Source: Gammaproteobacteria bacterium
Lineage (GTDB): Bacteria > Pseudomonadota > Gammaproteobacteria > JAUZRS01
NCBI GenBank assembly: GCA_030949385.1
Contig: JAUZSP010000007.1
Location: forward strand, 255,210-319,209
DNA: 64,000 bases
Direction of reading: 5' to 3'
The notes beneath the pieces are model-generated. The model saw only the letters and a list, made by a program, of their open reading frames with translations. It was not told the DNA's origin and made no database searches. This document shows positions 7,360-20,289 of this stretch, piece by piece. Made by a program: the position numbers and the translations under genes. Within the stretch, counting starts at the first letter, position 1; each line of letters starts with the position of its first letter.

Positions 7360-10300
7360 TCACGTAAACTCAGCGACAGCAAAAATTGGCTGAAAAACCC
7401 TCTCCGCCAAGCCTTGAAACTCGGTATTGATCGGGTTGAATTTTTTAAACACCAACAGATGATACACATCGCTGGCCTCCGAAGGCGCTTGCCACTCATC
7501 AACCCACTTATTCCGACTCACCTGCAAAACCTCATCAGCAGACTTTGACTTTTTGCCATTTTTCTCTTTCTCCTGCTCTGCCAACATCGTCTCCATATAA
7601 TGAAAGGCAAGATTTGGAAACAGGTTTAAAGGCATCCTTAAACCACCGGCAAACAGCTCCAACAAAGTCTCCAGCTGCACCTTCGCATCGGACAAAGCAG
7701 GAAAGATCACCTCACGATCCTCACACACAATATGCGAGACACGACACTGACCTGACCCCGCCACCAAATTCAAAATCAAATGTTGAATCCAACTCTCCAG
7801 CAACCGCTTGCCACTGAGCTTGCCAACAAAATAACGCTGCAACCCCCCTTCGGTTACACCCGACAACCACCCCGTTAAACCCACGCCGTTAACCTCTAAA
7901 TTGACCTCCAGAGGCTCCAGTTCTGCTAACCGCCACTCTTTAAGATTCTGATAAAAAGACTCGACGCGCTCAAAACTGTGCTCAAAGGCCAGCTCACCGC
8001 TCAAACCGTGAGGCAAATTGCTGGCCGCCATTTGCAATGCCTGCACCTGCGCCTCATCTGCACCCGCTTGCCGTTGGCTCAACATCCGCTCACGCAGTTG
8101 GTATTGCTGCAAAGGATCAAGGTCAAACGGTTCTCGATCATCCCCTTCAGCCAGTGACAGCTCCAACTGAATGCCCAGACGATGCCGACAGAGAAAACGC
8201 ACCGGATGACGGAAAAAACTCACCAACTGCGGCCAAGCCAACTGCGACCACTCATCGCCCAACTCCGCCAACGGCGCAGCAAAAAAGGCCATTTCTGACT
8301 CTGCTGCCTGTTGCAGATCCAGCAGCATCTCAGCGGCGTAGCTGAAAAGTTTTTCTTGCTGAGAAAAATAACGCGGGCTAAAAGGTTGCAGCGGGTGTTT
8401 TGTCACCAAATGCGACACCACATTAATCCCCTCTCCAACAACAAAACCGTGCTGCACATAATCCAGCAACTCATTGATCAGCACCGACGGCGGACGCGGT
8501 GTGTTTTGCCGAATGTCTTGGCCAACGTAACTGAGGTAAAACACATCCCGCGCCGAGATCAAGCTCTCTAAAAAAAGATAACGGTCATCGTCACGCCGTG
8601 AACGATCCCCACGGCGAAACTCTTTACTCATCAAGTCAAAACTGAGCGGCGTATTTCGACGTGGGTAATCGTCGTCGTTCATCCCCAGTAGGCAGATCAC
8701 CCGCGCCGGAATGCTGCGCATCGGCACCATTGAACAAAACGTCACCTGACCACTGATAAAGCCCGCCGCACGCTGATTGCGCTCCAGCTCCGACAGCAAA
8801 AAGCGCCGCACCACCGCCAAGGATACCGCCTGTTCAAACTGCACATCAGCGGCGCTGCTCGACAGCTGCGCCAAGGCCTCCGAAAGCGCGTGGGCGTTCT
8901 GCTCGTTGTCGTCATCAATCACAAAAAAGTCTTCCAGCAACTGACGCAGACGCAGCTGCCACTCATCCACCACCAACACCTCAGCCAACTCGCTCTTCAA
9001 CGCCACCAGTTGACGCATCAGTTTGGCCAGCGACCCCAACAGTTGCGCCGCTTCACCCTCAATTTCATCGTAAGGCAACAGACCGGCAAACAGATGCTGC
9101 TCACCGCCAGGCAGAGCGTAACCCAACACCATCCGCTCCAGCCCCGCCAACCAACTGTGCTGCTCCACCTCTGGCAGACCCCATCGCTCCTCGATCTGCA
9201 CCATCAATGCCCCAACGCACCTGCGTCTCTTCCAGCCACTGCTGAATCTGCGGCAACTGATCGACACTGAAGCCAAAACGTTTTTGCAGCGCCTCGCTCT
9301 CCAACAGACTCAATAACAAACTCACCTCATAACGGGAGTTAACCAGATCCAACAGCAAGAAAAAATCATCCAGCAGCCGGTTTTCATCGGCGTAACTGCG
9401 ATCCGCCAAGCTAAACGGAATGCGACGTTCATAGGGTGCGCTGGCAAATACCGCCTCGATTAAAGGGCCGTACTGCGCCATCAACGGCCCCATCACCATC
9501 ACATCTCGGGGCTGCAAGGTGGGATCGTGCTCAAACAAGCGCAACAGTTGATCGTGCAGCACCTCCACCTCGCGCAGCGGCGAGTGGCAGCTGTGAATTT
9601 GCAGAGACAGATCCTCTTCGTCTATCACCTCTGCACCCTCTTCCAGAGGGCGATCTTGCAGTTCTAATATGTCTTGTTGCAGATGCCGCAGCAGGGTTGC
9701 CGGAACATCCTCCTCAAGCGGAGATTGATAACCCTCAAGTTGCATGGGATCAAAAGCCAACAGCTGATCAAAGGTGTCGCGCCCCTGCTTGCCCCACGAG
9801 GCCAGCAAGGTATTGCCGCGCTCAAGATAGAGCCGTTCACCGTCGCTGCGATTCAGCAAACGAGTCTCTGTTTTACGGTCGATGATGTCGCCCCAAAACT
9901 GCTCACAAGGATCGAGCAAAAACAGATGCACCTCCATCTTTTCGGAAAGCGCCTCAAACACCTGTAGATAAACCGGCGGCACCGCCGAAATGGAGAACAA
10001 AAACAATCGTTTGCCCAAACCGGCACGCTGAATCAGCTCTTCATTCAAATGCTCAAAAAAGTGCTGTTGCAGCTGCACCCGATGAGGGTTCTGTTCCAAC
10101 TCCACCAGCGCGCGCCACAACTCTGCTTGCCAAAAACTCTCTTCACCGGCCTCCCACGCCATAATCCAGTCAGGGCGATAAACCAAATATTGATCGTAAA
10201 GATCAGCAATCCGCCAGGCCAATTGATAGAGCAGCAGATCATCGGCGTCCTGCAAATACTCTCGCAACGCCTCAAAACCAGGCTGTTGAATCTTCTCCGG

Positions 10301-10594
10301 CAGAAGCTGCATCAAACGCCAACTCATGTGCGCCGTATCCCAAGCTCGATTTTCCAATGATGCACTCTGGCTGGCCTGAAACAGTTTCCAAATCAAACTG
10401 GCGGGCAGCGGAAACTTGACGTTGGCACTGATCCCCAACCGCTCAGCTATCCACATGGAGAGCCAACGAGACATGCCGTTGCTCTGCACAATCACCGTTT
10501 CCGCCTGAAGAGATCTCTCTTTTGACTCACTCAACTGAGCACTTAATAGGTTTGCCAACTGCTCTAAACGATTACTGCGGTAAATTTTGATCAT
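7360..10594 (-). pseudogene. recC: Exodeoxyribonuclease V gamma subunit RecC, frameshifted
   Basis: Two overlapping frames together make a full RecC of about 1,075 residues. The N-terminal frame (10594-9101) holds YRSNRLEQLANLL and the helicase-like region through QQWLEETQVRWGID. The C-terminal frame (9276-7360) resumes with ERWGLPEVEQHSWLAGLERM and contains the RecC hallmark MPMRSIPARVICLLGMNDDDYP and RRGDRSRRDDDRYLFLE. Against the E. coli protein the switch falls near 9200-9215, right after WGID. One inserted or deleted base explains it. RecC with RecB and RecD makes the Chi-regulated helicase-nuclease; recB and recD, normally adjacent, are not in this window. It could be real decay, a sequence error or, less likely, programmed slippage; no classic slippery heptamer is evident. 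Confidence 0.85.
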
Positions 10595-10624
10595 AAAGTA
10601 ACCACTTTTGCGTGGTGAAAAGAA

Positions 10625-10660
10625 AAATTTCAGACATTTATCACAAAAACTGACAAAACA
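10625..10660. promoter_or_regulatory. 36-bp upstream element, copy 1 of 2
   Basis: A 24-bp identical block (key part CAGACATTTATCACAAAA), three variable bases, then GACAAAACA is shared with 12369-12404. Each copy lies 84-99 bp before the start of one of the two NHL-repeat genes. Copy 1 also lies 30 bp before recC on the other strand. It is either a common regulator site or a relic of the gene duplication carried with its promoter. Confidence 0.65.
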
Positions 10661-10743
10661 TAACAACAGGTGCAAAAGTTCACGCTCAAGGAACCGTTAT
10701 TGCTCAGTGTGTGGAAAGAACGCCAACTAAGAGCCTTAACAAC

Positions 10744-12240
10744 ATGAAAAAAAACCGTCGCATTACCCCCCTAACCCTGCTTTTCTGTTTCAGTCTCAGC
10801 TTGAGTCTGTTGTTGCTGGGCACAGCTCAAGCGAATAACAACCCATTTCAAAAAGTCATTCTAGATCACGAAGGCAATGCCTATGTGACGGATATTAACC
10901 GCTCTCGCATTGTAAAAATAGACGCCATCAACCAAAGTCAGCAGATCATCGCCGGTAACAACGTGGCGGGCTTTGAGGGCGATGGCGGACCGGCCACCGA
11001 AGCCAGCCTCTATGTGCCTGCCAGCCTTGTCTTTGATCTCTACGGCAATCTTTACATCGCCGATGCAGGCAACTCACGGATTCGCAAAGTGGATGCCGCC
11101 ACGGGCATCATCAGCACCGTTGCCGGTAACGGCCAATTTGGTTTCAATGGCGATCATCAATACGCCCTCGATGCCCAGCTCAACATGCCCTACGACCTGC
11201 TCATTGACAACCAAAACAACCTCTACATTGCCGACAGCAACAACCACCGCATTCGCAAGTTCAATCTCGATAGCGGTGTCATCACCACCGTGGCAGGCAA
11301 CGGCAACGCCGGTTTCAGCGGTGACGGTGGTTTAGCCACAGAAGCCAGCCTCAACTGGCCCGACGGCATTGCACTGGATGGAATGGGCAACCTCTACATC
11401 TCCGATGCCCTCAATCATCGGATTCGCAAAGTGGATGCAGCCACCGGCCTGATTCAGAGCCTCGATCAAGATCAAGCAGAACGGGTCAGCACTGAAACAG
11501 AAAGCACCTTTCAACTGCATTCAAAACAAAAATCTCCCCCACACACATCATCCTTTAAACACTCAACTGACAATGAAATTCAGCTTGTCCACTCTGCCTA
11601 CAGTCAAACAACAGAAGCCACACAGACCTTCTACGCCTCTAACAGCCTGAACAGTCGCAGCCGAAAATTGGGGGTCACGGGCGACGATTTACCACCCAGC
11701 GGTGAGGTACAGATCAATAACGGCAGTGAAATCACCAACAGCCGTGCGGTGATTTTAAACCTACCTTGCCGTGATGATACCAGTGGTTGTGCCGAGGTAC
11801 GCTTCAGCCATGACGAGCAACATTGGGGCGATTGGCAAACACACGATGACAATCTACTTTGGCGTTTGGCAGATAAAGAAGGCCAACAGACCCTCTACGC
11901 CCAATTTAAAGATCGTGCGGGCAATCTCTCTTCCAGCTCGCAGGCCAGCATCACGCTGGACCGTATGCCACCGCCAAACCCTTTTTTAGTCCAACCGGCC
12001 AATGGCTGGCTGAGTGGCAAGGGAAAAACCCGCATCGAGGGCTTTGCTGAACCTCACAGCACCATCGAGGTCTCTCTGGACAACCGCCCTTTGGCGCTGG
12101 TGAGCAGCGCCGTGGATGGCCATTGGTCTCTCGATACGGAACTGGATGATGCAGAACAGCACCACGTCACGGTGGTGGTCATTGATGTGGCAGGCAACCT
12201 CAACTCCGGCGCACTGCAATTGGCTGCAATGCAACCTTAA
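10744..12240 (+). CDS. Secreted NHL-repeat protein with Ig-like domains, paralogue 1
   Basis: A signal peptide with a long hydrophobic core (ITPLTLLFCFSLSLSLLLLG, then AQA) precedes four NHL repeats, each with a phrase like GNLYIADAGNSRIRKVDA, which should form one beta-propeller (residues about 35-245). After a Ser/Thr-rich linker come two Ig-like modules, the last with GKTRIEGFAEPHSTIEVSL and VVVIDVAGN. Such exported propellers bind proteins, sugars or surfaces; no enzyme motif is visible. ATG 10744 is chosen because it opens the signal peptide; an upstream frame from 10711 would mask it. The gene after it is a close paralogue, and both carry the same upstream element. Confidence 0.85.
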   Translation: MKKNRRITPLTLLFCFSLSLSLLLLGTAQANNNPFQKVILDHEGNAYVTDINRSRIVKIDAINQSQQIIAGNNVAGFEGDGGPATEASLYVPASLVFDLYGNLYIADAGNSRIRKVDAATGIISTVAGNGQFGFNGDHQYALDAQLNMPYDLLIDNQNNLYIADSNNHRIRKFNLDSGVITTVAGNGNAGFSGDGGLATEASLNWPDGIALDGMGNLYISDALNHRIRKVDAATGLIQSLDQDQAERVSTETESTFQLHSKQKSPPHTSSFKHSTDNEIQLVHSAYSQTTEATQTFYASNSLNSRSRKLGVTGDDLPPSGEVQINNGSEITNSRAVILNLPCRDDTSGCAEVRFSHDEQHWGDWQTHDDNLLWRLADKEGQQTLYAQFKDRAGNLSSSSQASITLDRMPPPNPFLVQPANGWLSGKGKTRIEGFAEPHSTIEVSLDNRPLALVSSAVDGHWSLDTELDDAEQHHVTVVVIDVAGNLNSGALQLAAMQP

Positions 12241-12368
12241 CCCCCCATACCTTTATCACCTTTTCTGTAGCGAATTTAACAGGACTCTCCAGAACCTCAT
12301 TTGCTACAGCACACATTGGCACAATAAAGTGTAATCACAACACCGCTAAAATTGTGCAGAAAAAAGAT

Positions 12369-12404
12369 AAATTTCAGACATTTATCACAAAATAAGACAA
12401 AACA
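12369..12404. promoter_or_regulatory. 36-bp upstream element, copy 2 of 2
   Basis: Same element as at 10625-10660: the 24-bp block is identical, the next three bases differ, and GACAAAACA follows. Here it sits 99 bp before the second NHL-repeat gene. The rest of 12241-12502 shows no other landmark. Confidence 0.65.
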
Positions 12405-12502
12405 AATCGACTTAATCTGGGTCAACCTTGAAGATGCGACGTATTCGTTACCGTGCATGGAAGGCACACCAAACAACATCAAAAACACAAAGAATTCAGA
12501 TC

Positions 12503-13954
12503 ATGCCAAAAATAAATTTCCTAAAAAGTCTTCTCCTGCTTATCGGCCTTAGCCTCACCTTCTCACTGCACGCCGTAGAGTACACCCCCTTTCAAAAAGT
12601 GATTCTTGACTATGAAGGCAACGCTTACATCACCGACATCACCCGCTCACAGATTGTAAAAATCAGCGCGCTCGACGGCACCGCCGAAGTGATCGCAGGT
12701 AAGGGTCAAGTGGGGTTTTCCGGCGACGGTGGTCTGGCCACTGATGCGTGCCTCTATGTTCCCGCTAGCCTTGCCTTTGATCTCCACGGCAACCTTTACA
12801 TCGCCGATGCAGGCAACTCGCGGATTCGAAAAGTGGACGCGGCCACGGGCATCATCAGCACCGTCGCCGGTAACGGCCAATTTGGTTTCAATGGCGATCA
12901 TCAATACGCCCTCGACACTCAACTCAACATGCCCTATGACCTGCTGATCGACGGCCAAAATCTTTACATCGCCGACAGCAACAACCATCGCATTCGCAAA
13001 TTCAATCTCGACAGCGGCATCATCACCACCGTAGCGGGCAACGGCAACGCCGGTTTCAGCGGTGACGGCGGTCTGGCCACAGAAGCCAGCCTCAACTGGC
13101 CCGACGGCATCTCACTGGATGCCATGGGCAATCTCTACATCTCCGATGCCCTCAATCATCGCATTCGTAAAGTCAACGCCGCCACCGGTCTGATCGAGAG
13201 CTTGAATGAGGAGCAAAGCGAGCAAGCCCGTCGTGAGAGCCATTCACAAACCCAATCTGCCGAATCAGATACGGCCGACACCTCCACCTCCTCCCTCTCA
13301 AAGAATGGAACTTATTCTGCTTATTTGACACTTTCTCCCGACTTCAAAGGCGGTAAACAGACGTTTTACGCCTCAAACAGCCTCAACAGCCGCAGCCTAA
13401 AATTAGGTGCAAGCGGAGATCGTGCGCCGCCCTCTGGCACAGTACGCATCAATCACGGCAGCGAGATAACCAATGATCGCTCCGTGCTGTTAACGCTTAC
13501 GTGCCACGACGACCGCAGCGGCTGCGCCGAAGTACGCATCAGCTCTGACGAGCAACAGTGGAGCGACTGGCTACCCCATCATGGCAGCCTACTGTGGCAG
13601 CTGGAAGATCAAGAAGGTGAACAGTCCCTTTATGTGCAGTTTAAAGATCACGCGGGCAAAAGCGGTGCCAGCGCACAGACGCGCATTACGCTGGATCGCA
13701 TCCCTCCCGCCCCCACTGTGTTGCTTCAGTCCGCAGACAGCGGGTTGATCGGCAAAGGGAAAAGCCGCATCAAAGGCGTTGCCGAGCCACACAGCAGCAT
13801 CGAAATTTTACTCGACAACCGCCCTCTGGCCTTGATCAGCAGCTCCGCAGACGGTCGCTGGTCTCTCAACACAGAGCTGAGTAATGAACAGTGGCATCAA
13901 CTTACCGTGGTGGTGATTGATCAAGCAGGCAATCGCAGTACCTCAGAAGGTTGA
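12503..13954 (+). CDS. Secreted NHL-repeat protein with Ig-like domains, paralogue 2
   Basis: A tandem duplicate of the preceding gene with the same plan: signal peptide (FLKSLLLLIGLSLTFSLHA), four NHL repeats in one propeller, linker, and two Ig-like modules. Repeats 2 to 4 are almost identical to those of paralogue 1, while the N-terminal repeat, linker and Ig parts have diverged, so the propeller is under constraint or has been homogenised. Start at ATG 12503 opens the signal peptide; a frame open from 12428 would add 25 residues. The protein ends slightly earlier than its paralogue. crcB begins 65 bp downstream. Confidence 0.85.
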   Translation: MPKINFLKSLLLLIGLSLTFSLHAVEYTPFQKVILDYEGNAYITDITRSQIVKISALDGTAEVIAGKGQVGFSGDGGLATDACLYVPASLAFDLHGNLYIADAGNSRIRKVDAATGIISTVAGNGQFGFNGDHQYALDTQLNMPYDLLIDGQNLYIADSNNHRIRKFNLDSGIITTVAGNGNAGFSGDGGLATEASLNWPDGISLDAMGNLYISDALNHRIRKVNAATGLIESLNEEQSEQARRESHSQTQSAESDTADTSTSSLSKNGTYSAYLTLSPDFKGGKQTFYASNSLNSRSLKLGASGDRAPPSGTVRINHGSEITNDRSVLLTLTCHDDRSGCAEVRISSDEQQWSDWLPHHGSLLWQLEDQEGEQSLYVQFKDHAGKSGASAQTRITLDRIPPAPTVLLQSADSGLIGKGKSRIKGVAEPHSSIEILLDNRPLALISSSADGRWSLNTELSNEQWHQLTVVVIDQAGNRSTSEG

Positions 13955-14019
13955 CGCTACCACGTCGATGCGGATACTCTCCACCGTCCCCCTCAAAATA
14001 TTCTGGTCTTTGGATCCCA

Positions 14020-14391
14020 ATGAAACAACTGTTATTAATCGCCGTTGGCGGCGCTTTAGGCGCTGTTTCACGTTACGGTGTTTCCAACGGAGTCTACCAT
14101 CTGATGGGGCGCGGCTTTCCTTACGGCACCTTGGTCGTCAACCTAATTGGCTCTTTTTTTATCGGCCTGCTTTCGGTCTGGTTTATCGAACGATTCAGCC
14201 TCTCCCCCGAATGGCGCGCCACGGTGATCATCGGCTTTCTCGGTGCCTTCACCACCTTCGCCACCTTCTCTTTTGAAACCCTAAACCTGCTGGAACAGAG
14301 CGCCTATCTGAAAGCGGGCTTGAACATGCTGCTCAGTGTCAGCACCTGCTTATTTGCCGTCTGGCTGGGCGTACTCACAGCGCGCCTCTAA
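14020..14391 (+). CDS. crcB: Fluoride ion exporter CrcB/Fluc
   Basis: A 123-residue protein with four membrane spans. The Fluc signatures are present: GGALGAVSRYG near the N-terminus, GTLVVNLIGSF in span 2, and GFLGAFTTFATFSFE in span 3, which carries the phenylalanines and the polar track of the pore. It acts in the inner membrane as an antiparallel dimer to expel fluoride. Start ATG 14020 agrees with family length; a frame open from 13951 is unlikely. I looked for a fluoride riboswitch in 13955-14019 and found none. Confidence 0.95.
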   Translation: MKQLLLIAVGGALGAVSRYGVSNGVYHLMGRGFPYGTLVVNLIGSFFIGLLSVWFIERFSLSPEWRATVIIGFLGAFTTFATFSFETLNLLEQSAYLKAGLNMLLSVSTCLFAVWLGVLTARL

Positions 14392-14427
14392 GCGCCTGTT
14401 GGCAAGCCCCCCTATTCTGTACCATAA

Positions 14428-17785
<3,358 letters not shown>

Positions 17786-17799
<14 letters not shown>

Positions 17800-19117
17800 G
17801 TTTGGTCTCCACCGTAATACCAATCTCTTTCAAAAAGGGGGTGGGTAAAATACCACCGGCATTCACAATCACCGCATCATTGGGCAATTTGATCACCTCA
17901 CCCTGCTGATCAATCTGAATATCTTCTTTACCAATTTGTTTCACTGTTGAGTTCATCAACACCCTCAAACTGCCATTTTCTGCGGCGGCGGCCACCTTAA
18001 GACGGTTTTTCTCCTTGGCGCGACTGAAACCGCCACTTCGATAAGAGATCGTCACATCGGTACCCTCTTCCTCAGAGATGCTCACCGCCGCTTCCAGCGC
18101 ACTGTCACCGCCGCCCACAATCACCACACTTTGACCTTTGTACTGCTCGGGATCCATGAGGCGATAAACCACCTTCGGCTGCTCTTCGCCCTCCACCCCC
18201 AGCTTGCGCGGTGTGCCCCTTCGACCGATGGCCAACAGTACGGTTTTGGTTTGATACGTGCCTTTGGAGGTTTTCACCTCATAGCCTTTATCCGTTTTGC
18301 TGATGCCATCGACCTTTTCGTGGTAACTGATCTGCATCCCTTGCTCTTTTTCAACCTTCTGCCAGAACGCCAACAGCGCCTCTTTACTGGTTTCGGTAAA
18401 TTTTACCGACCCCACAATGGGCAACTTCACCGGAGCGGTCATGACCAACTTGCCACGAGGGAATTGAAACACCGTGCCACCCAACGAATCTTGATCGATG
18501 GTTTTGTGCCGCAAGCCTTTTTCCATTGCACCCAGAGTGGCAGAAAAACCTGCCGGTCCTGCGCCAACAATAACCACATCATAAACATCAGGGTCTTTGT
18601 TTTTCTTACCCACACCGGAAAAACCAGCAATCGACTCCATCGCTTGGCGTCCCTGCTCCACCGCATTTCGGATCAGCCCCATGCCACCCAGCTCACCGGC
18701 AATAAAAATGCCTTTCATATTGGTCTGGAAGTCGGAAGCCACCAACGGGATATCCAGTCCGCGCTTTTCAGTACCAAACACCAACTCAATCGCATCCATC
18801 GGACAGGAACGTTTACAGGCACCGTGGCCAATGCAATCCGTCGGAGAAACCAGATGCGCCTTACCTGAAATCAACCCTAAAACATGATGCAGCGGTTGTT
18901 CTGGACAGGCGTCCACACAGGAGCCGCAACCAATGCAAATATTCGGATTGATCAGCGGATGCAGCGAAGCCGGTTCCGTCATGCCCGCTTCTCTGGCCTC
19001 ATCCCTGACCCGTACCGTTTTACGTTTTTTAAAATGACGCATCCCTAAGTACACCACCCAAATAAACAGCAAGGGCAGCGAATAAACCAACATAGCCAAC
19101 GAGTTAGTGCTTTCCAT
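17786..19117 (-). CDS. Membrane-anchored 4Fe-4S/FAD pyridine-nucleotide oxidoreductase
   Basis: About 443 residues. One N-terminal membrane span (LVYSLPLLFIWVVYLGM) is followed by a two-cluster ferredoxin domain: NICIGCGSCVDACPE, and DCIGHGACKRSCPMDAIEL with an unusual CIGHGAC spacing. Then comes a thioredoxin-reductase-like flavoprotein with VVIVGAGPAGFSA for FAD and VVIVGGGDSALEAA for NAD(P). There is no CxxC redox disulfide in the NAD domain, so it resembles ferredoxin-NADP reductase or YpdA-like proteins. It could pass electrons between NAD(P)H and a membrane partner. ATG 19117 is chosen; a frame open to 19255 has no ribosome-binding site. It faces the cytochrome genes across a 260-bp divergent promoter region. 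Confidence 0.85.
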
Positions 19118-19376
19118 AATGTCTTGACTCCCAAGTGCGATTGCTAAAAATGGCCTAAATATATACCATCCAGCGGCCTTACAGAGAAAAAGTTTCCCCA
19201 TGATGTGATCTGTGTCATAGTCTCGACGGTGTCCCTTTCCTATTATAGTCAACACGTTGATATGTGATTAAAAACCTCAATATTAACAAAAACTTAAGCT
19301 TAATTTATAACGTGTTCAAGCCTATCCTACGGATCAGAATAAGCTTGCGCACCTTAACCATGATGTGTGATTTGAT
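19118..19376. promoter_or_regulatory. Divergent promoter region of the redox cluster with a CRP/FNR-like site
   Basis: This AT-rich spacer separates the oxidoreductase gene from the cytochrome genes. TGTGATCTGTGTCATA at 19204-19219 fits the CRP consensus TGTGA-N6-TCACA at nine of ten positions. It lies about 87 bp before the oxidoreductase start and 160 bp before the cytochrome b-like start. No clear -35/-10 pair was assigned. Confidence 0.4.
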
Positions 19377-20252
19377 ATGAGCAGCAACCCAACACAAACA
19401 AAACGCCTCGCCAGCGCACCCGCCCTTTCAACCACCGCCCGTGTTTTTGGTTTGATCATTATCACGTTATTGGCATGGGGCTGGATGAACAAGGACGAAA
19501 ATTACCTCACTGCGGAAGAAGGTCTCGGTTACACATTGGGCATCGTTGGTGGCTCATTGATGCTACTGTTGCTGCTCTACCCAGTACGCAAAAAGCTCAA
19601 AGCCTGGCGCAATTGGGCACCGATTCGCTACTGGTTTCAAATCCATATGATGTTCGGTATCTTGGGCCCTGTAGCCATTATATTTCACAGCGGGTTTGGT
19701 TTTGGCTCCATGAACAGCAACATCGCCATGATCTGTATGTTAGTCGTCTCTGGCAGTGGCCTGTTTGGGCGTTACTTTTACACCAAAATTCACTACGGCC
19801 TGTACGGCGAACTGGCTGGCTTGAAAGAGCTAAAACAACAGACGGAAAGCAGTCGCCTTGGTTTTGAACCCATTTTTGCCGTCGCCCCTCACCTAGAAGA
19901 ACATTTACACAATTTTGAGCGCGACATTTTGGCACCCTCAAAGAATTTTCTTCACGGCACCTATCGGCTGCTCTCTCTTGGCACGCGCATTCGCCACCAG
20001 CACAAAAAAATTCGAAAAGAGATCAAATTAGCGCTACATACAGCCAATGCAGACAAAAGTCGACGTGAACGCAAGCGCATCAATGCTCAGGCTCAGCTTC
20101 ATCTGGACGACTATTTTGTTACACTGCGCAAAGCTGCGGAATTTAAATTTTACGAAAAAATGTTCGCTCTCTGGCATCTGATGCATTTGCCGCTGTTTTT
20201 TATGCTGGTCATCACCGGTATTTTCCATGTCATTGCCGTGCATTACTATTGA
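19377..20252 (+). CDS. Membrane b-type cytochrome-like protein
   Basis: 291 residues with membrane spans near 23-37, 52-70, 90-106, 114-134 and 270-289, and a long charged cytoplasmic or periplasmic segment (about 140-260) between spans 4 and 5. Histidines sit inside or at the ends of spans at H90 and H104 (QIHMMFG, IIFHSGFG) and at H267, H270, H284 and H289, enough for two b haems. I do not recognise a named family. As the first gene of a run with two multihaem cytochromes, it is a good candidate for the inner-membrane step that exchanges electrons with periplasmic haems. Confidence 0.65.
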   Translation: MSSNPTQTKRLASAPALSTTARVFGLIIITLLAWGWMNKDENYLTAEEGLGYTLGIVGGSLMLLLLLYPVRKKLKAWRNWAPIRYWFQIHMMFGILGPVAIIFHSGFGFGSMNSNIAMICMLVVSGSGLFGRYFYTKIHYGLYGELAGLKELKQQTESSRLGFEPIFAVAPHLEEHLHNFERDILAPSKNFLHGTYRLLSLGTRIRHQHKKIRKEIKLALHTANADKSRRERKRINAQAQLHLDDYFVTLRKAAEFKFYEKMFALWHLMHLPLFFMLVITGIFHVIAVHYY

Positions 20253-20289
20253 GCCAACAGATAAATAACCAAGGTTAAAAGGTGACGTT

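Noticed and set aside
7360-9276. C-terminal RecC frame as a separate gene
   Set aside because: Its first residues are out-of-frame RecC sequence and it lacks a ribosome-binding site; together the two frames make one full-length RecC.
13955-14019. Fluoride riboswitch before crcB
   Set aside because: The 65-bp spacer shows neither the conserved pseudoknot segments nor a stem of the crcB motif.
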